Origin: Pelagerythrobacter marensis
Lineage (GTDB): Bacteria > Pseudomonadota > Alphaproteobacteria > Sphingomonadales > Sphingomonadaceae
Direction of reading: 5' to 3'
DNA: 64,000 bases
Assembly (NCBI RefSeq): GCF_036700095.1
Contig: NZ_CP144918.1
Location: 2,605,001-2,669,000 of the forward strand
Made by a program: the position numbers and the translations under genes. Positions 49,926-58,153 of the stretch are shown here, one piece after another. Position 1 is the stretch's first letter; every line of letters begins with the position of its first letter. Below the pieces are notes generated by a model. The model had not been told where the DNA came from, searched no databases, and was given only the letters and a program-made list of their open reading frames with translations.

Positions 49926-50989
49926 GGTGGCTGCTTGCGCTCGTGCTGGCCGCCGTGCCGCTGCCCGCCTCGGCGCACGACAGCTATGCCGAGTTCGGCG
50001 CGTTTCTCGAACGGTTCCGCAGGGACAGCGCGACACCCTCGCTCAGCGCGGTCGTCGTCAAGGACGGCCGGATCGTCTGGGAGGGTTACTTCGGCACCTA
50101 CGATGACGAGGGAGAACTGCCGACGACGGCCGATACGACCTACTCGATCGCTTCCGTAACCAAGCCGATCGCGGCCACTGCGATCGTCGCCGAGAGCCTG
50201 GCCGGCGATCTCGATCTCGGCACGCCCATGAGCGCCGACGAGGGCTGGGCCGACACCTGCGAATGGCTGTCGGGCTCGCAGATCCCGTTCGGCGGCGGAG
50301 GCGCCGATCGCCTCGGAAACCGGATAGCGCCGATGGATTGCGCCCGGCCGACCACGCTTGCCGAAATGCTCGACATGCGCGCCAACGGCGATGCCTTCGT
50401 CTACAACCCCATCGCCTTCGCCCGGATCGACCGTGCGATCTCCGGCGCGGGCGGGCGGACGCTGAGGGCGATCGTGCGCGATCGCGTGGCCGAGCCTTCG
50501 GGTATGCGCAATGTCGCGCTCGGGTGGCACGACCCGGAAGGCGGCGACGCGCTGCGGTTTCTGGCGCCGCCGTTCGATGTGATCGCCGGGCGCCCGGTCA
50601 AGCAGGCGATATCGGACGACGATTTCCGGGCGTCTGCCGGGATCAAGGCCGCGCCGCGCGCGATCGCCGCGTTCGACATGGCCTACGACGCCGGCGTGCT
50701 GATCCCGCCAGCCTTGCGCAAGCGCTTGCTGGAAGAGGTCGAGATCGGCCCGCTCGGCGATTACCGGCAGGGCTGGTGGCTCGAGGACTGGAACGGCGAG
50801 CGCCTGATGTGGCATTCGGGCTGGGACGAGAAGCGATACTCGGCGCTGTATCTCAAGGTTCCGGCTAGGCGACTGACCCTGATCGTTCTCGCGAATACCG
50901 AGGCGCTGTGGTGGGGCAACTCGCTGGTGAAGGCCGAGGTTTCCCAAAGCCCGGTCGCGCGGCATTTCCTCGAACGATATGCGAAGTAG
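49922..50989 (+). CDS. Serine hydrolase, class C beta-lactamase-related, exported
   Basis: A 355-residue protein with a signal peptide (LRWLLALVLAAVPLPASA) and penicillin-binding-like catalytic motifs: SVTK (Ser-x-x-Lys), YNP in place of Tyr-x-Asn, and HSG in WHSGWD. It is probably a periplasmic esterase or peptidase rather than a beta-lactamase. The only suitable start is TTG at 49922, which overlaps the pgk stop, so translation coupling is likely. Confidence 0.85.
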   Translation: MRWLLALVLAAVPLPASAHDSYAEFGAFLERFRRDSATPSLSAVVVKDGRIVWEGYFGTYDDEGELPTTADTTYSIASVTKPIAATAIVAESLAGDLDLGTPMSADEGWADTCEWLSGSQIPFGGGGADRLGNRIAPMDCARPTTLAEMLDMRANGDAFVYNPIAFARIDRAISGAGGRTLRAIVRDRVAEPSGMRNVALGWHDPEGGDALRFLAPPFDVIAGRPVKQAISDDDFRASAGIKAAPRAIAAFDMAYDAGVLIPPALRKRLLEEVEIGPLGDYRQGWWLEDWNGERLMWHSGWDEKRYSALYLKVPARRLTLIVLANTEALWWGNSLVKAEVSQSPVARHFLERYAK

Positions 50990-51017
50990 ACGGGATGACC
51001 GTCGGGAGTAGAGCTGA

Positions 51018-51479
51018 ATGAGCGAAGCACCGGTCGTCGGCGACGAGAACGGCCTGATCGAAGTCACCGAAGGCGAATGGGCCGGATGGTCGCGCTGGCA
51101 GGGCGATCCGTTCGAGGAGCGGGCAGGGCCGTTCTACGAAAAGGAACTGGACGACGGCACCGTCGTCACCGCCTTCCGCGCCGAACGGCGGCACATGAAC
51201 GGCGCCGGTTTCATGCACGGCGGATGCCTGATGACGTTCGCCGATTCGGCGATTTTCTCGATCGCCCGCCATGCCATGGGCGGCAGTCACGGGGTGACGC
51301 TGCATCTCGGTGCCGACTTCCTCGATCCGGCCCGCGTGGGCGAGCTGATCGAGGCGCGGGGCGAGGTCGTGCGGGCAGGGGGCAAGACGGTGTTCGTCCA
51401 GGGCCTTGTCACTGCGGACGGGCGGCCCGTCCTGCGTCTCGACGGCATAATCCGCAAGGTTTCGGGCCGCCGCGACTGA
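51018..51479 (+). CDS. PaaI-family hotdog thioesterase
   Basis: A 153-residue acyl-CoA thioesterase-like protein. The core HMNGAGFMHGGCLMTFADSA resembles the PaaI signature (NxxGxxHGGxxxxLxD). It probably releases CoA from aryl or acyl thioesters; the substrate is unknown. It starts 28 bases after the serine hydrolase gene. Confidence 0.85.
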   Translation: MSEAPVVGDENGLIEVTEGEWAGWSRWQGDPFEERAGPFYEKELDDGTVVTAFRAERRHMNGAGFMHGGCLMTFADSAIFSIARHAMGGSHGVTLHLGADFLDPARVGELIEARGEVVRAGGKTVFVQGLVTADGRPVLRLDGIIRKVSGRRD

Positions 51480-51580
51480 CGGCGCGCCTGCGCCGGCCAC
51501 ATGCTGTTGCGGCAGGCCGGCGCGCTGGCTAAAGGGCCGCTCGACGCATTCGTATGCACCGGACACGAGGGAAACTGTCG

Positions 51581-52468
51581 ATGAATCATCAGGAAATGAC
51601 CGACCGCATTGCCAACGGACAGGGCTTCATCGCCGCGCTGGACCAGTCGGGCGGTTCGACGCCCAAGGCGCTGCGCGGCTATGGCGTTTCCGATGATTCC
51701 TGGTCGGGCGAGGACGAGATGTTCGCGCAAATCCACGCGATGCGCAGCCGGATCGTCGAAAGCCCCTGCTTCGGTTGCGGCAAGGTGCTGGGCGCGATCC
51801 TGTTCGAAAAGACGATGGACGGGGAAAGCGGGGGCAAGCCGGTGCCCGACCGCCTGAAGGAACGCGGCATCGTGCCTTTCCTCAAGGTCGACAAGGGCCT
51901 GGAGGACGAAGCGAACGGCGTGCAGCTGATGAAGCCGATGCCGGACCTCGAAAGCCTGCTGGAACGCGCGAAACGGAAGGGCGTGTTCGGGACCAAGATG
52001 CGCTCGGTCATCAAGCGCAACGATACGGCCGGGATCAAGGCGATCGTCCACCAGCAGTTTGCGGAAGGCGCGCGCATTCTCGCTGCCGGGCTGGTCCCCA
52101 TTATCGAGCCGGAATACGACATCACCGCGGCCGACCGCGCCGAGGGCGAGAAAATCCTGCTCGAAGCGATCGAGGAAGGTCTGGAAGCGCTGCCGGCCGA
52201 TCAGCAGGTCATGCTCAAGTTGTCGATCCCGGCAGAGGCGGGGCTCTATTCCGGGTTGGTCGATCACCCGCGCGTGCTGCGCGTGGTCGCGCTGTCGGGT
52301 GGCTATTCGACCGACGAGGCGTGCGAGAAGCTGGCCGAAAATCCGGGCATGATCGCAAGCTTCAGCCGCGGCCTGCTGCAGGATCTGCGCGTGACCCAGA
52401 CCGACGAGGAGTTCGATGCGACGCTGAAGGCGGCAATCGACCGCATTCATGCCGCCAGCGTGGCCTAG
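51581..52468 (+). CDS. Fructose-bisphosphate aldolase, class I
   Basis: A 295-residue Schiff-base aldolase of the bacterial class I type (FdaB-like). ALDQSGGSTPKAL at the start, FLKVDKGL and PEYDI segments, and the lysines expected of the TIM barrel are present. It cleaves fructose-1,6-bisphosphate and completes the local group of tkt, gap and pgk. ATG at 51581 is preferred to the start nine codons upstream. Confidence 0.93.
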   Translation: MNHQEMTDRIANGQGFIAALDQSGGSTPKALRGYGVSDDSWSGEDEMFAQIHAMRSRIVESPCFGCGKVLGAILFEKTMDGESGGKPVPDRLKERGIVPFLKVDKGLEDEANGVQLMKPMPDLESLLERAKRKGVFGTKMRSVIKRNDTAGIKAIVHQQFAEGARILAAGLVPIIEPEYDITAADRAEGEKILLEAIEEGLEALPADQQVMLKLSIPAEAGLYSGLVDHPRVLRVVALSGGYSTDEACEKLAENPGMIASFSRGLLQDLRVTQTDEEFDATLKAAIDRIHAASVA

Positions 52469-52474
52469 GCGCGT

Positions 52475-52876
52475 CTATCGCGCTTCGTAGAGAAAGCGAT
52501 ATTCGCGCGGGGCGATCTCGCGGTTTGTCTGCCTTTCGGGAAGGCCCGAAACCAGCGCGATGACACGATCGTGCGTGCCATAGGTCTCCCCCAGGGTCAG
52601 ATCGGCGGTGTCGCGCCAACCGGCGCCGTCGATCCTGGTTCGGACGATCAGCCGCCCGGCCCAGACGCAGCGTGCGTTCGCGGGACACCGGCTGTCTTCC
52701 ACCACCGCCTTGGGCGTGACGACCAGATCGCCGACGCGCACGGGCCGATCGATCGGCACGCGATAGCCTTCGGGCCTGGGCGTGTCCTTCACGATCGGCG
52801 CTTCGGGGATGACGGCGCATCCGGCAAGCGCGAGAGCCGACAGCGCAAGGGCGGCATGGGAGCTGGCTTTGACCAT
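52475..52876 (-). CDS. Lipoprotein of unknown function
   Basis: A 133-residue protein with a lipobox LALAGC after a short hydrophobic signal. The mature part has a Cys pair (SRCPANARCVWAGRL) and resembles exported sphingomonad proteins with no known role. ATG at 52876 or 52885 (three codons longer) can be used. It is convergent with the aldolase gene. Confidence 0.75.
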   Translation of the reverse strand: MVKASSHAALALSALALAGCAVIPEAPIVKDTPRPEGYRVPIDRPVRVGDLVVTPKAVVEDSRCPANARCVWAGRLIVRTRIDGAGWRDTADLTLGETYGTHDRVIALVSGLPERQTNREIAPREYRFLYEAR

Positions 52877-52954
52877 GCCCGCCATAACGCGCAGCGGGGC
52901 TGTCGCGTCCCTGAACGCGTGACGAATCCGTCCCGGAGCACTACCTAGCCGCGC

Positions 52955-53602
52955 ATGACAGGATCGAACCCACCCACGCAGCTCTATCTGATTTCCCCGC
53001 CCGATGTCGGCGGCGACTTCCCGGCGCGACTGGAACGCGCGCTGGCGGCCGGTCCGGTGGCGGCATTCCAGTTCCGCGTGAAAGGCCTCGACCAGCACGC
53101 GGCGGCGCGCCTTGCTGCGCCGCTGCAGGAAATCTGCGCCGCGCGCGATTGCGCCTTCATCGTCAACGATTCGGTCGCACTGGCGAAGCGACTTGGCGCC
53201 GACGGGGTGCATCTGGGGCAGTCCGACGGCTCGCCCGGGGAAGCGCGCGAGGCATTGGGGCGCGAGGCTCAGATCGGCGTCACCTGCCATGCCTCGAAGC
53301 ACCTGGCGATGGAGGCGGGCGAAGCGGGCGCCGACTATGTCGCGTTCGGCAGCTTCTTCCCCAGCGAGACCAAGGCGAGCGAGCATCGCCCGGAGCCGGA
53401 TCTGCTCGCCTGGTGGCAATCGCTGTTCGAGATTCCCTGCGTCGCGATCGGCGGCATCACCCCGATGAACTGCGGCCCGCTGGTCGCCGCGGGGGCCGAT
53501 TTCCTGGCCGTGAGCCATGCCGTCTGGGGCGCGGACGATGTCGCGCAAGCGGTCGAGGCTTTCCACCGCGCGATCGGTACGGCGGCCTCGTCTCCGCCAT
53601 GA
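52955..53602 (+). CDS. thiE: Thiamine phosphate synthase
   Basis: A 215-residue ThiE-like TIM barrel that joins the pyrimidine and thiazole parts of thiamine. FQFRVKG (usual QLR-K), FIVNDSVALAKRLGADGVHLGQSD and YVAFGSFFPSETK are characteristic. It is divergent from the lipoprotein gene. Confidence 0.92.
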   Translation: MTGSNPPTQLYLISPPDVGGDFPARLERALAAGPVAAFQFRVKGLDQHAAARLAAPLQEICAARDCAFIVNDSVALAKRLGADGVHLGQSDGSPGEAREALGREAQIGVTCHASKHLAMEAGEAGADYVAFGSFFPSETKASEHRPEPDLLAWWQSLFEIPCVAIGGITPMNCGPLVAAGADFLAVSHAVWGADDVAQAVEAFHRAIGTAASSPP

Positions 53603-53663
53603 CCGGGCCTGCGCGGACGGCCCATATGGTTGCCGGCGCGAAATGGTGCTATTCCAAGCCGCT

Positions 53664-54374
53664 ATGGCCATGAACTTTGTCGACCGGACTCTGACCGTGG
53701 TGGTCACCGCCACCCTGACTTCTGCCGTGTGGATCGTTGCCGGCGGCAGCGTGATGGAGTTCGCCGACAGCGAAGGCCAGCGCGAGACGACGCGCCCGGC
53801 CGAAGCGGCGCCCAGCCCGGCCCCGACTCCCGCGCCCGCCGCCACGGACGCTGCCGCATCGCCGCCGGCAGAGGGCGCGCTTCGTGCGGTCCCGCTGGCT
53901 CCGGAGCCGGTCGACACGGGCGCCGACTCACCACGTGAACTGATCGTCCCGGTCCTCAACGTGCGCGCCAGCGACCTCAGCGACACATTCTCCGACACGC
54001 GCGAAGGCGGGGTGGGAATGCACGAGGCGCTCGACATCATGGCGCCCGAAGGCACCAGCGTCATCGCCGCCGCCCCCGGGACGATCGAGAAGCTCTATCG
54101 TTCCGAAGCCGGGGGGAACACGATCTACGTCCGGTCGACCGACGGCAAGACGATCTACTACTACGCCCATCTCCAGAAGTACGCGCCTGGCCTGACCGAG
54201 GGGCAGAGGATCCGGCGCGGGCAGCGTCTCGGCGCGGTCGGCCGCACCGGGAATGCTGCGGGCGATGCGCCGCATCTGCACTTCGCGATGCTGCGCACCA
54301 CGGCCGATGCCGAATGGTGGGAACCGGCCAACGCGGTCAATCCCTATCCGCTGCTGACAGGCGGCGCGGGCTAG
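53664..54374 (+). CDS. M23-family peptidase, membrane-anchored
   Basis: A 236-residue zinc metallopeptidase (LytM type). Residues about 9-27 form a membrane anchor, a Pro/Ala-rich linker follows, and the M23 domain has HEALDIMAPEG (His and Asp zinc ligands) and HLHF. It probably cuts peptidoglycan cross-bridges or serves as a divisome regulator. ATG at 53664 or 53670 is used. Confidence 0.9.
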   Translation: MAMNFVDRTLTVVVTATLTSAVWIVAGGSVMEFADSEGQRETTRPAEAAPSPAPTPAPAATDAAASPPAEGALRAVPLAPEPVDTGADSPRELIVPVLNVRASDLSDTFSDTREGGVGMHEALDIMAPEGTSVIAAAPGTIEKLYRSEAGGNTIYVRSTDGKTIYYYAHLQKYAPGLTEGQRIRRGQRLGAVGRTGNAAGDAPHLHFAMLRTTADAEWWEPANAVNPYPLLTGGAG

Positions 54375-54402
54375 CGTCGTTTTGATCGAGACCGCCCGCG
54401 CG

Positions 54403-54789
54403 TCAGGGGCGGCCCGGCCCGCCGCGAACGCACCGCACCCGGCCCGGCGTGCCGTCGGCGCCGATTTCGCGCAGGATCGTCGTGCCGGTGCGGACGAATC
54501 GCCGGCCTTTCATCGGTCCGCGGGTGAAGACCACGCGATCGCCGGTCAGCAGGTAAGTGCCCGTGTCGCCTTCCGCGCGGTAGGTGGAGGCGGTGTTGAT
54601 GGCGAAGACATCCCCCGGGACCGGCTGCCACGGGGCGCCCGCGGCGTCGCCGGGCGTTGCGCAGCGATAGACGCCATGGGGCAGAGTGCCGAGCTTGCCG
54701 CCCGGCGCGGCCCCTGCCGGCTGCGCGAGCAGGGCCAGCAGGACGGTCGCCAACGACAGGGCGGAGCGCGCGAGAGCGGGGATCGGCAT
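54403..54789 (-). CDS. Exported protein of unknown function
   Basis: A 128-residue protein with a signal peptide (ends near AQPAGAA) and a mature part with one Cys pair (YRCATPG, RVRCVRG) and GTYLLTGDRVVFTRGPMKGRRF. Similar proteins sit next to efp in sphingomonads, sometimes misnamed as elongation factor P. Function unknown. Confidence 0.75.
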   Translation of the reverse strand: MPIPALARSALSLATVLLALLAQPAGAAPGGKLGTLPHGVYRCATPGDAAGAPWQPVPGDVFAINTASTYRAEGDTGTYLLTGDRVVFTRGPMKGRRFVRTGTTILREIGADGTPGRVRCVRGGPGRP

Positions 54790-54915
54790 GATCCGGCGGC
54801 TTTAGCATCGCGGCATTCGGCACGCCAGCGACCTTGCCCGATCCGGGCCGCTAAGCTAAGGCGCGGCCCGATTGCAGGCGGTTGGTCCGCCCATCAGACG
54901 AAGGCTCCTTGAACC

Positions 54916-55479
54916 ATGAAAATCAGCGGCGTGGACATCCGTCCCGGCAATATCCTCGAATACGAAGGCGGCATCTGGAAAGTCGCCAAGATCCAGCACA
55001 CCCAGCCGGGCAAGGGCGGCGCCTACATGCAGGTCGAGATGAAGAACCTGCAGGACGGGCGCAAGACCAATGTCCGCTTTCGCAGCGCCGACACGGTCGA
55101 GCGCGTGCGGCTCGACACCAAGGAGTTCCAGTATCTCTACGAAGACGGCGAGATGCTGGTGTTCATGGACCAGGAAACGTACGAGCAGATCCACCTGCCG
55201 TCCGACCTGCTCGGCGATGCCAAGGCGTTCCTGCAGGACGGAATGCAGGTGACGCTGGAGCTGTGGGAGGAAAAGCCGATCTCGGTCGCGCTGCCCGAAC
55301 AGGTCGAAGCGACGATCGTGGAGGCGGACGCGGTGGTGAAAGGGCAGACGGCGTCGTCCAGCTACAAGCCCGCCGTGCTCGACAACGGCGTGCGCGTGAT
55401 GGTGCCGCCCCATATCGAAAGCGGCACGCGGATCGTGGTCGACGTGTACGAACGCACTTACGTGGGCAAGGCAGGCTGA
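54916..55479 (+). CDS. efp: Elongation factor P
   Basis: A 187-residue translation factor that relieves ribosome stalling at polyproline. The modification-site loop is TQPGKGGAY with Lys33 at the tip, and the RSADTVERV and [17 protein letters not shown] segments are conserved. No epmA or epmB is visible nearby, so the type of lysine modification is unknown. Confidence 0.97.
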   Translation: MKISGVDIRPGNILEYEGGIWKVAKIQHTQPGKGGAYMQVEMKNLQDGRKTNVRFRSADTVERVRLDTKEFQYLYEDGEMLVFMDQETYEQIHLPSDLLGDAKAFLQDGMQVTLELWEEKPISVALPEQVEATIVEADAVVKGQTASSSYKPAVLDNGVRVMVPPHIESGTRIVVDVYERTYVGKAG

Positions 55480-55480
55480 C

Positions 55481-55834
55481 ATGGGCGAGGGCGGCGATCC
55501 GAAAACGGCCGGGATCGACCTGGCCGCCAGCTATATCCTCGGCGTGATCTACGACGACGAGTCGCTGACGCTGGAGATGGATTTCCGCCTTCTCGAATCC
55601 CACCCGCGCTACGAACCTCCCGACGACGGTGCGGAGGGCTGCTATCGCAAGGGCTTCATCCGTTTCGCCGACCTCGACGACCTGCGCCTGCGCAAGGCGA
55701 AGCCCGAGGACGGCCGCGAACTCGACTACAGCGATATCTATTCGGCGACGATCGACGGCGACTATGCTAATATCGCGAGCGGATGGGGCGAAATCGAGCT
55801 GACCGCGCAATCGATCCAGATCGCGCTCGACTGA
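55481..55834 (+). CDS. Small acidic protein downstream of efp
   Basis: A 117-residue acidic protein (ASYILGVIYDDESLTLEMDFRLL...) with a pattern of beta strands. It starts one base after the efp stop and precedes the inositol monophosphatase gene by 16 bases, so it is likely part of that operon. The family is not recognised. Confidence 0.75.
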   Translation: MGEGGDPKTAGIDLAASYILGVIYDDESLTLEMDFRLLESHPRYEPPDDGAEGCYRKGFIRFADLDDLRLRKAKPEDGRELDYSDIYSATIDGDYANIASGWGEIELTAQSIQIALD

Positions 55835-55850
55835 CAGGACTGACAAGACG

Positions 55851-56669
55851 ATGGCCCTTTCCGGACTGATCCGCGTGATGGAGCGCGCCGCGCGCAAGGC
55901 CGGCGGCCGCCTGCGCCGCGACTTCGGCGAGATCGAACACCTCCAGGTCAGCCGCAAGGGCCCGTCGGACTTCGTTTCCAAGGCCGACCGGGTTGCCGAA
56001 CGCACGATCTACGACGAACTGCTCCATGCCCGGCCCGACTGGGGCTTCGTGATGGAGGAGGCCGGCACGATCGAGGGCGACCCGAGCAAGCCGCGCTGGA
56101 TCGTCGACCCGCTCGACGGCACGAGCAACTTCCTCCACGGAATTCCGCATTTCGCGATTTCGATCGCGGTCCAGGAACCGAAGCTCGACGGCTCGGGCTG
56201 GGGCGAAGTGACGGCGGGGGTGGTGTACCAGCCGATTACCGACGAAACCTTCTGGGCGGAAAAGACGCGCGGCGCATGGCTGCAGGACGGGCGGCTGCGG
56301 GTTTCCTCGCGCTCGCACTTGCCCGAGGCGCTGATCGCCACCGGCATTCCCTATGGCGGACACGGCGACTTCGGCGAATGGGGCCGGATCTTCGCCGCCA
56401 TCGGCCCGCAGGTCGCCGGCATCCGCCGCTACGGCGCCGCCTCGCTCGATCTCGCGTGGCTCGCAGCCGGCCGCTTCGACGGGTTCTGGGAAAGCGACCT
56501 GGCGGATTGGGACACTGCCGCGGGCTGCCTGCTGGTGCGCGAGGCCGGCGGCTTCGTCAGCGACTATCGCGGCCGGTCGCAGCCGATCCACGCCAAGCAG
56601 GTCCTCGCCGCCAACGACAGTCTGCATTCGCGTCTGCACAAACTGCTGGCCGGCGCGCTGAAAGGCTGA
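55851..56669 (+). CDS. suhB: Inositol monophosphatase family protein
   Basis: A 272-residue phosphatase with the metal-binding motifs EEAG, DPLDGTSNFLHG and WDTAAGCLLVREAGG. SuhB-type proteins also assist rRNA antitermination; which role applies is unknown. It is the last gene of the efp group. Confidence 0.93.
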   Translation: MALSGLIRVMERAARKAGGRLRRDFGEIEHLQVSRKGPSDFVSKADRVAERTIYDELLHARPDWGFVMEEAGTIEGDPSKPRWIVDPLDGTSNFLHGIPHFAISIAVQEPKLDGSGWGEVTAGVVYQPITDETFWAEKTRGAWLQDGRLRVSSRSHLPEALIATGIPYGGHGDFGEWGRIFAAIGPQVAGIRRYGAASLDLAWLAAGRFDGFWESDLADWDTAAGCLLVREAGGFVSDYRGRSQPIHAKQVLAANDSLHSRLHKLLAGALKG

Positions 56670-56688
56670 ACAAGGCCCAAGTGCATTC

Positions 56689-56717
56689 TTGCCGGGGCGA
56701 AGCCGCTCCGCTATCCG
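56689..56717 (+). promoter_or_regulatory. Promoter of tRNA-Leu
   Basis: TTGCCG (56689-56694) and TATCCG (56712-56717) are spaced by 17 bases and end 17 bases before the tRNA gene. Confidence 0.6.
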
Positions 56718-56734
56718 CCGCCTTCCCGCACAGT

Positions 56735-56819
56735 GCCCCTGTGGCGGAATTGGTAGACGCGTTCGACTCAAAATCGAATTTCCACGGAAGTGCCGGTTCG
56801 AGTCCGGCCAGGGGCACCA
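56735..56819 (+). tRNA. tRNA-Leu (CAA)
   Basis: An 85-base class II tRNA with acceptor GCCCCTG/CAGGGGC, anticodon CAA in loop CTCAAAA, a variable arm and encoded CCA. Confidence 0.95.
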
Positions 56820-56952
56820 GGCTATCCCGCGCCCTCCCTGCAGAACCCGAAGGCGAAGGGGCCGGCCGCTTCGAACCGGCTCCGGCCCTCGGCCGGCGTC
56901 GTCCCGGACAGATCCGCACCCACGTCGGCCGCATGTTCGCGCTTGCCAAATG

Positions 56953-56974
56953 TGATAAAAAATGATTTTTATCA
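56953..56974. promoter_or_regulatory. Palindromic operator upstream of methyltransferase-TetR pair
   Basis: Perfect 9-bp arms TGATAAAAA (56953-56961) and TTTTTATCA (56966-56974) flank 4 bases. The site is 22 bases upstream of the methyltransferase start and follows a TTGCCA (56943-56948), so it would cover the promoter. It is a typical TetR-type operator, and the second gene encodes a TetR protein. Confidence 0.75.
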
Positions 56975-56996
56975 TTTATTGCATTTGGAGGCCTGC

Positions 56997-57440
56997 ATGA
57001 ACCGCGTCATTCCCCCGATCCTGTTCCTCGTCCTGCTGGCGGCCCAGGCCGCGCTTGCCGTTTTCTATTCGGACGATTTCGTCATGCGCGCAGGCCGCGC
57101 CATGCCGTGGGATATTCCCCTTGCGCTGGGCGTCGTCGTGCTGGTCTGGGCGCGCTTGCAGTTTCGCGCGCAAGAGGCGGAAATCCATACCTTTCGCCAG
57201 CCGCGCACTCTGGTGACGGGCGGCCTGTTCCGGTTCTCCCGCAACCCGATGTATCTCGGTTTCCTGCTGCTGCTGATAGCCGCCGCCTTTTTCGTCAATC
57301 ACTGGTGTGCGCTGATCGCTCCGGCCATCTTCTTCATCGCCGCATCGTTCTGGTACATTCCGCACGAGGAACGCACGCTCCGCGCCGTCTTCGGCCCGCA
57401 ATACGAAGCCTATGCGGGCCGTGTCCGCAGATGGCTGTAA
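56997..57440 (+). CDS. Isoprenylcysteine carboxyl methyltransferase-like membrane protein
   Basis: A 147-residue membrane protein with about four helices. RNPMYLGFLLLL and EERTLRAVFGPQYEAY match the PEMT/ICMT superfamily of membrane-embedded methyltransferases. The substrate (lipid or small molecule) is unknown. GGAGG precedes the ATG, and the TetR gene follows directly on the stop codon. Confidence 0.88.
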   Translation: MNRVIPPILFLVLLAAQAALAVFYSDDFVMRAGRAMPWDIPLALGVVVLVWARLQFRAQEAEIHTFRQPRTLVTGGLFRFSRNPMYLGFLLLLIAAAFFVNHWCALIAPAIFFIAASFWYIPHEERTLRAVFGPQYEAYAGRVRRWL

Positions 57441-58043
57441 ATGGCGCGGGCAAAGGCCGACGTCGCGACAGTCCGGGCGAAGCTGCTGGCCGAAGCGGAG
57501 CGGATGCTGGCGCAAACGCGCGGGCGGCGGCTCGTCCTGTCCGAACTCGCGCAGCGAGTCGGCATGTCGCAATCCTACGCCCATCGGTTCTTTCCCACGA
57601 AAGCCGACCTTGTGCGGGCGCTCGCCGCGCGCTGGTTTCGCGAGGTCGAGGCGGCATCGGCTGAGGCCGCCTCGCTCGACCTGGCGCCTGCCGAGCGTCT
57701 CGAGCGCTGGGTTCTGGCGCTTCTGTCGCTCAAGCGTGACCGGTACGATGCCGACCCGGCCGTTTTCGACGCCTACCTCGCCCTGGCCGCCGACCATATG
57801 GATCTCGTGGCCGCCCATACCGACCGGCTGACGGACGACCTAAGGCGAATACTGTCGGACCTGGTGTCTCCGGCCGATCTGGAACGGGCCGTGCAGACGG
57901 TGGAAGACGCGACGATGCTGTTCCGCGTGCCTTTCGCCATTTCCCGCTTCCGCGACCGCGCGACTGACGATCGGGCGCGGGCGGTCGTCGCCGCACTGCT
58001 GCCCGCGCTGTCGCGCCCCGGCGGGACGGCGACAGGCGGCTGA
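57441..58043 (+). CDS. TetR-family transcriptional regulator
   Basis: A 200-residue regulator with an N-terminal helix-turn-helix (LVLSELAQRVGMSQSYAHRFFPTKADLVRAL region) and a helical ligand-binding domain. It is co-transcribed with the methyltransferase gene (no spacer) and probably represses the pair through the upstream palindrome. Confidence 0.92.
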   Translation: MARAKADVATVRAKLLAEAERMLAQTRGRRLVLSELAQRVGMSQSYAHRFFPTKADLVRALAARWFREVEAASAEAASLDLAPAERLERWVLALLSLKRDRYDADPAVFDAYLALAADHMDLVAAHTDRLTDDLRRILSDLVSPADLERAVQTVEDATMLFRVPFAISRFRDRATDDRARAVVAALLPALSRPGGTATGG

Positions 58044-58153
58044 GCCGCTTCGCACTTCCGATCGCCTGCATTGCGGGCGCGCCCGCCCGATAGCGGGACG
58101 GCCCGACGATATTCGCTTGATCTTGCGGCGCACGTCTGGGAATTCGACCGGGA

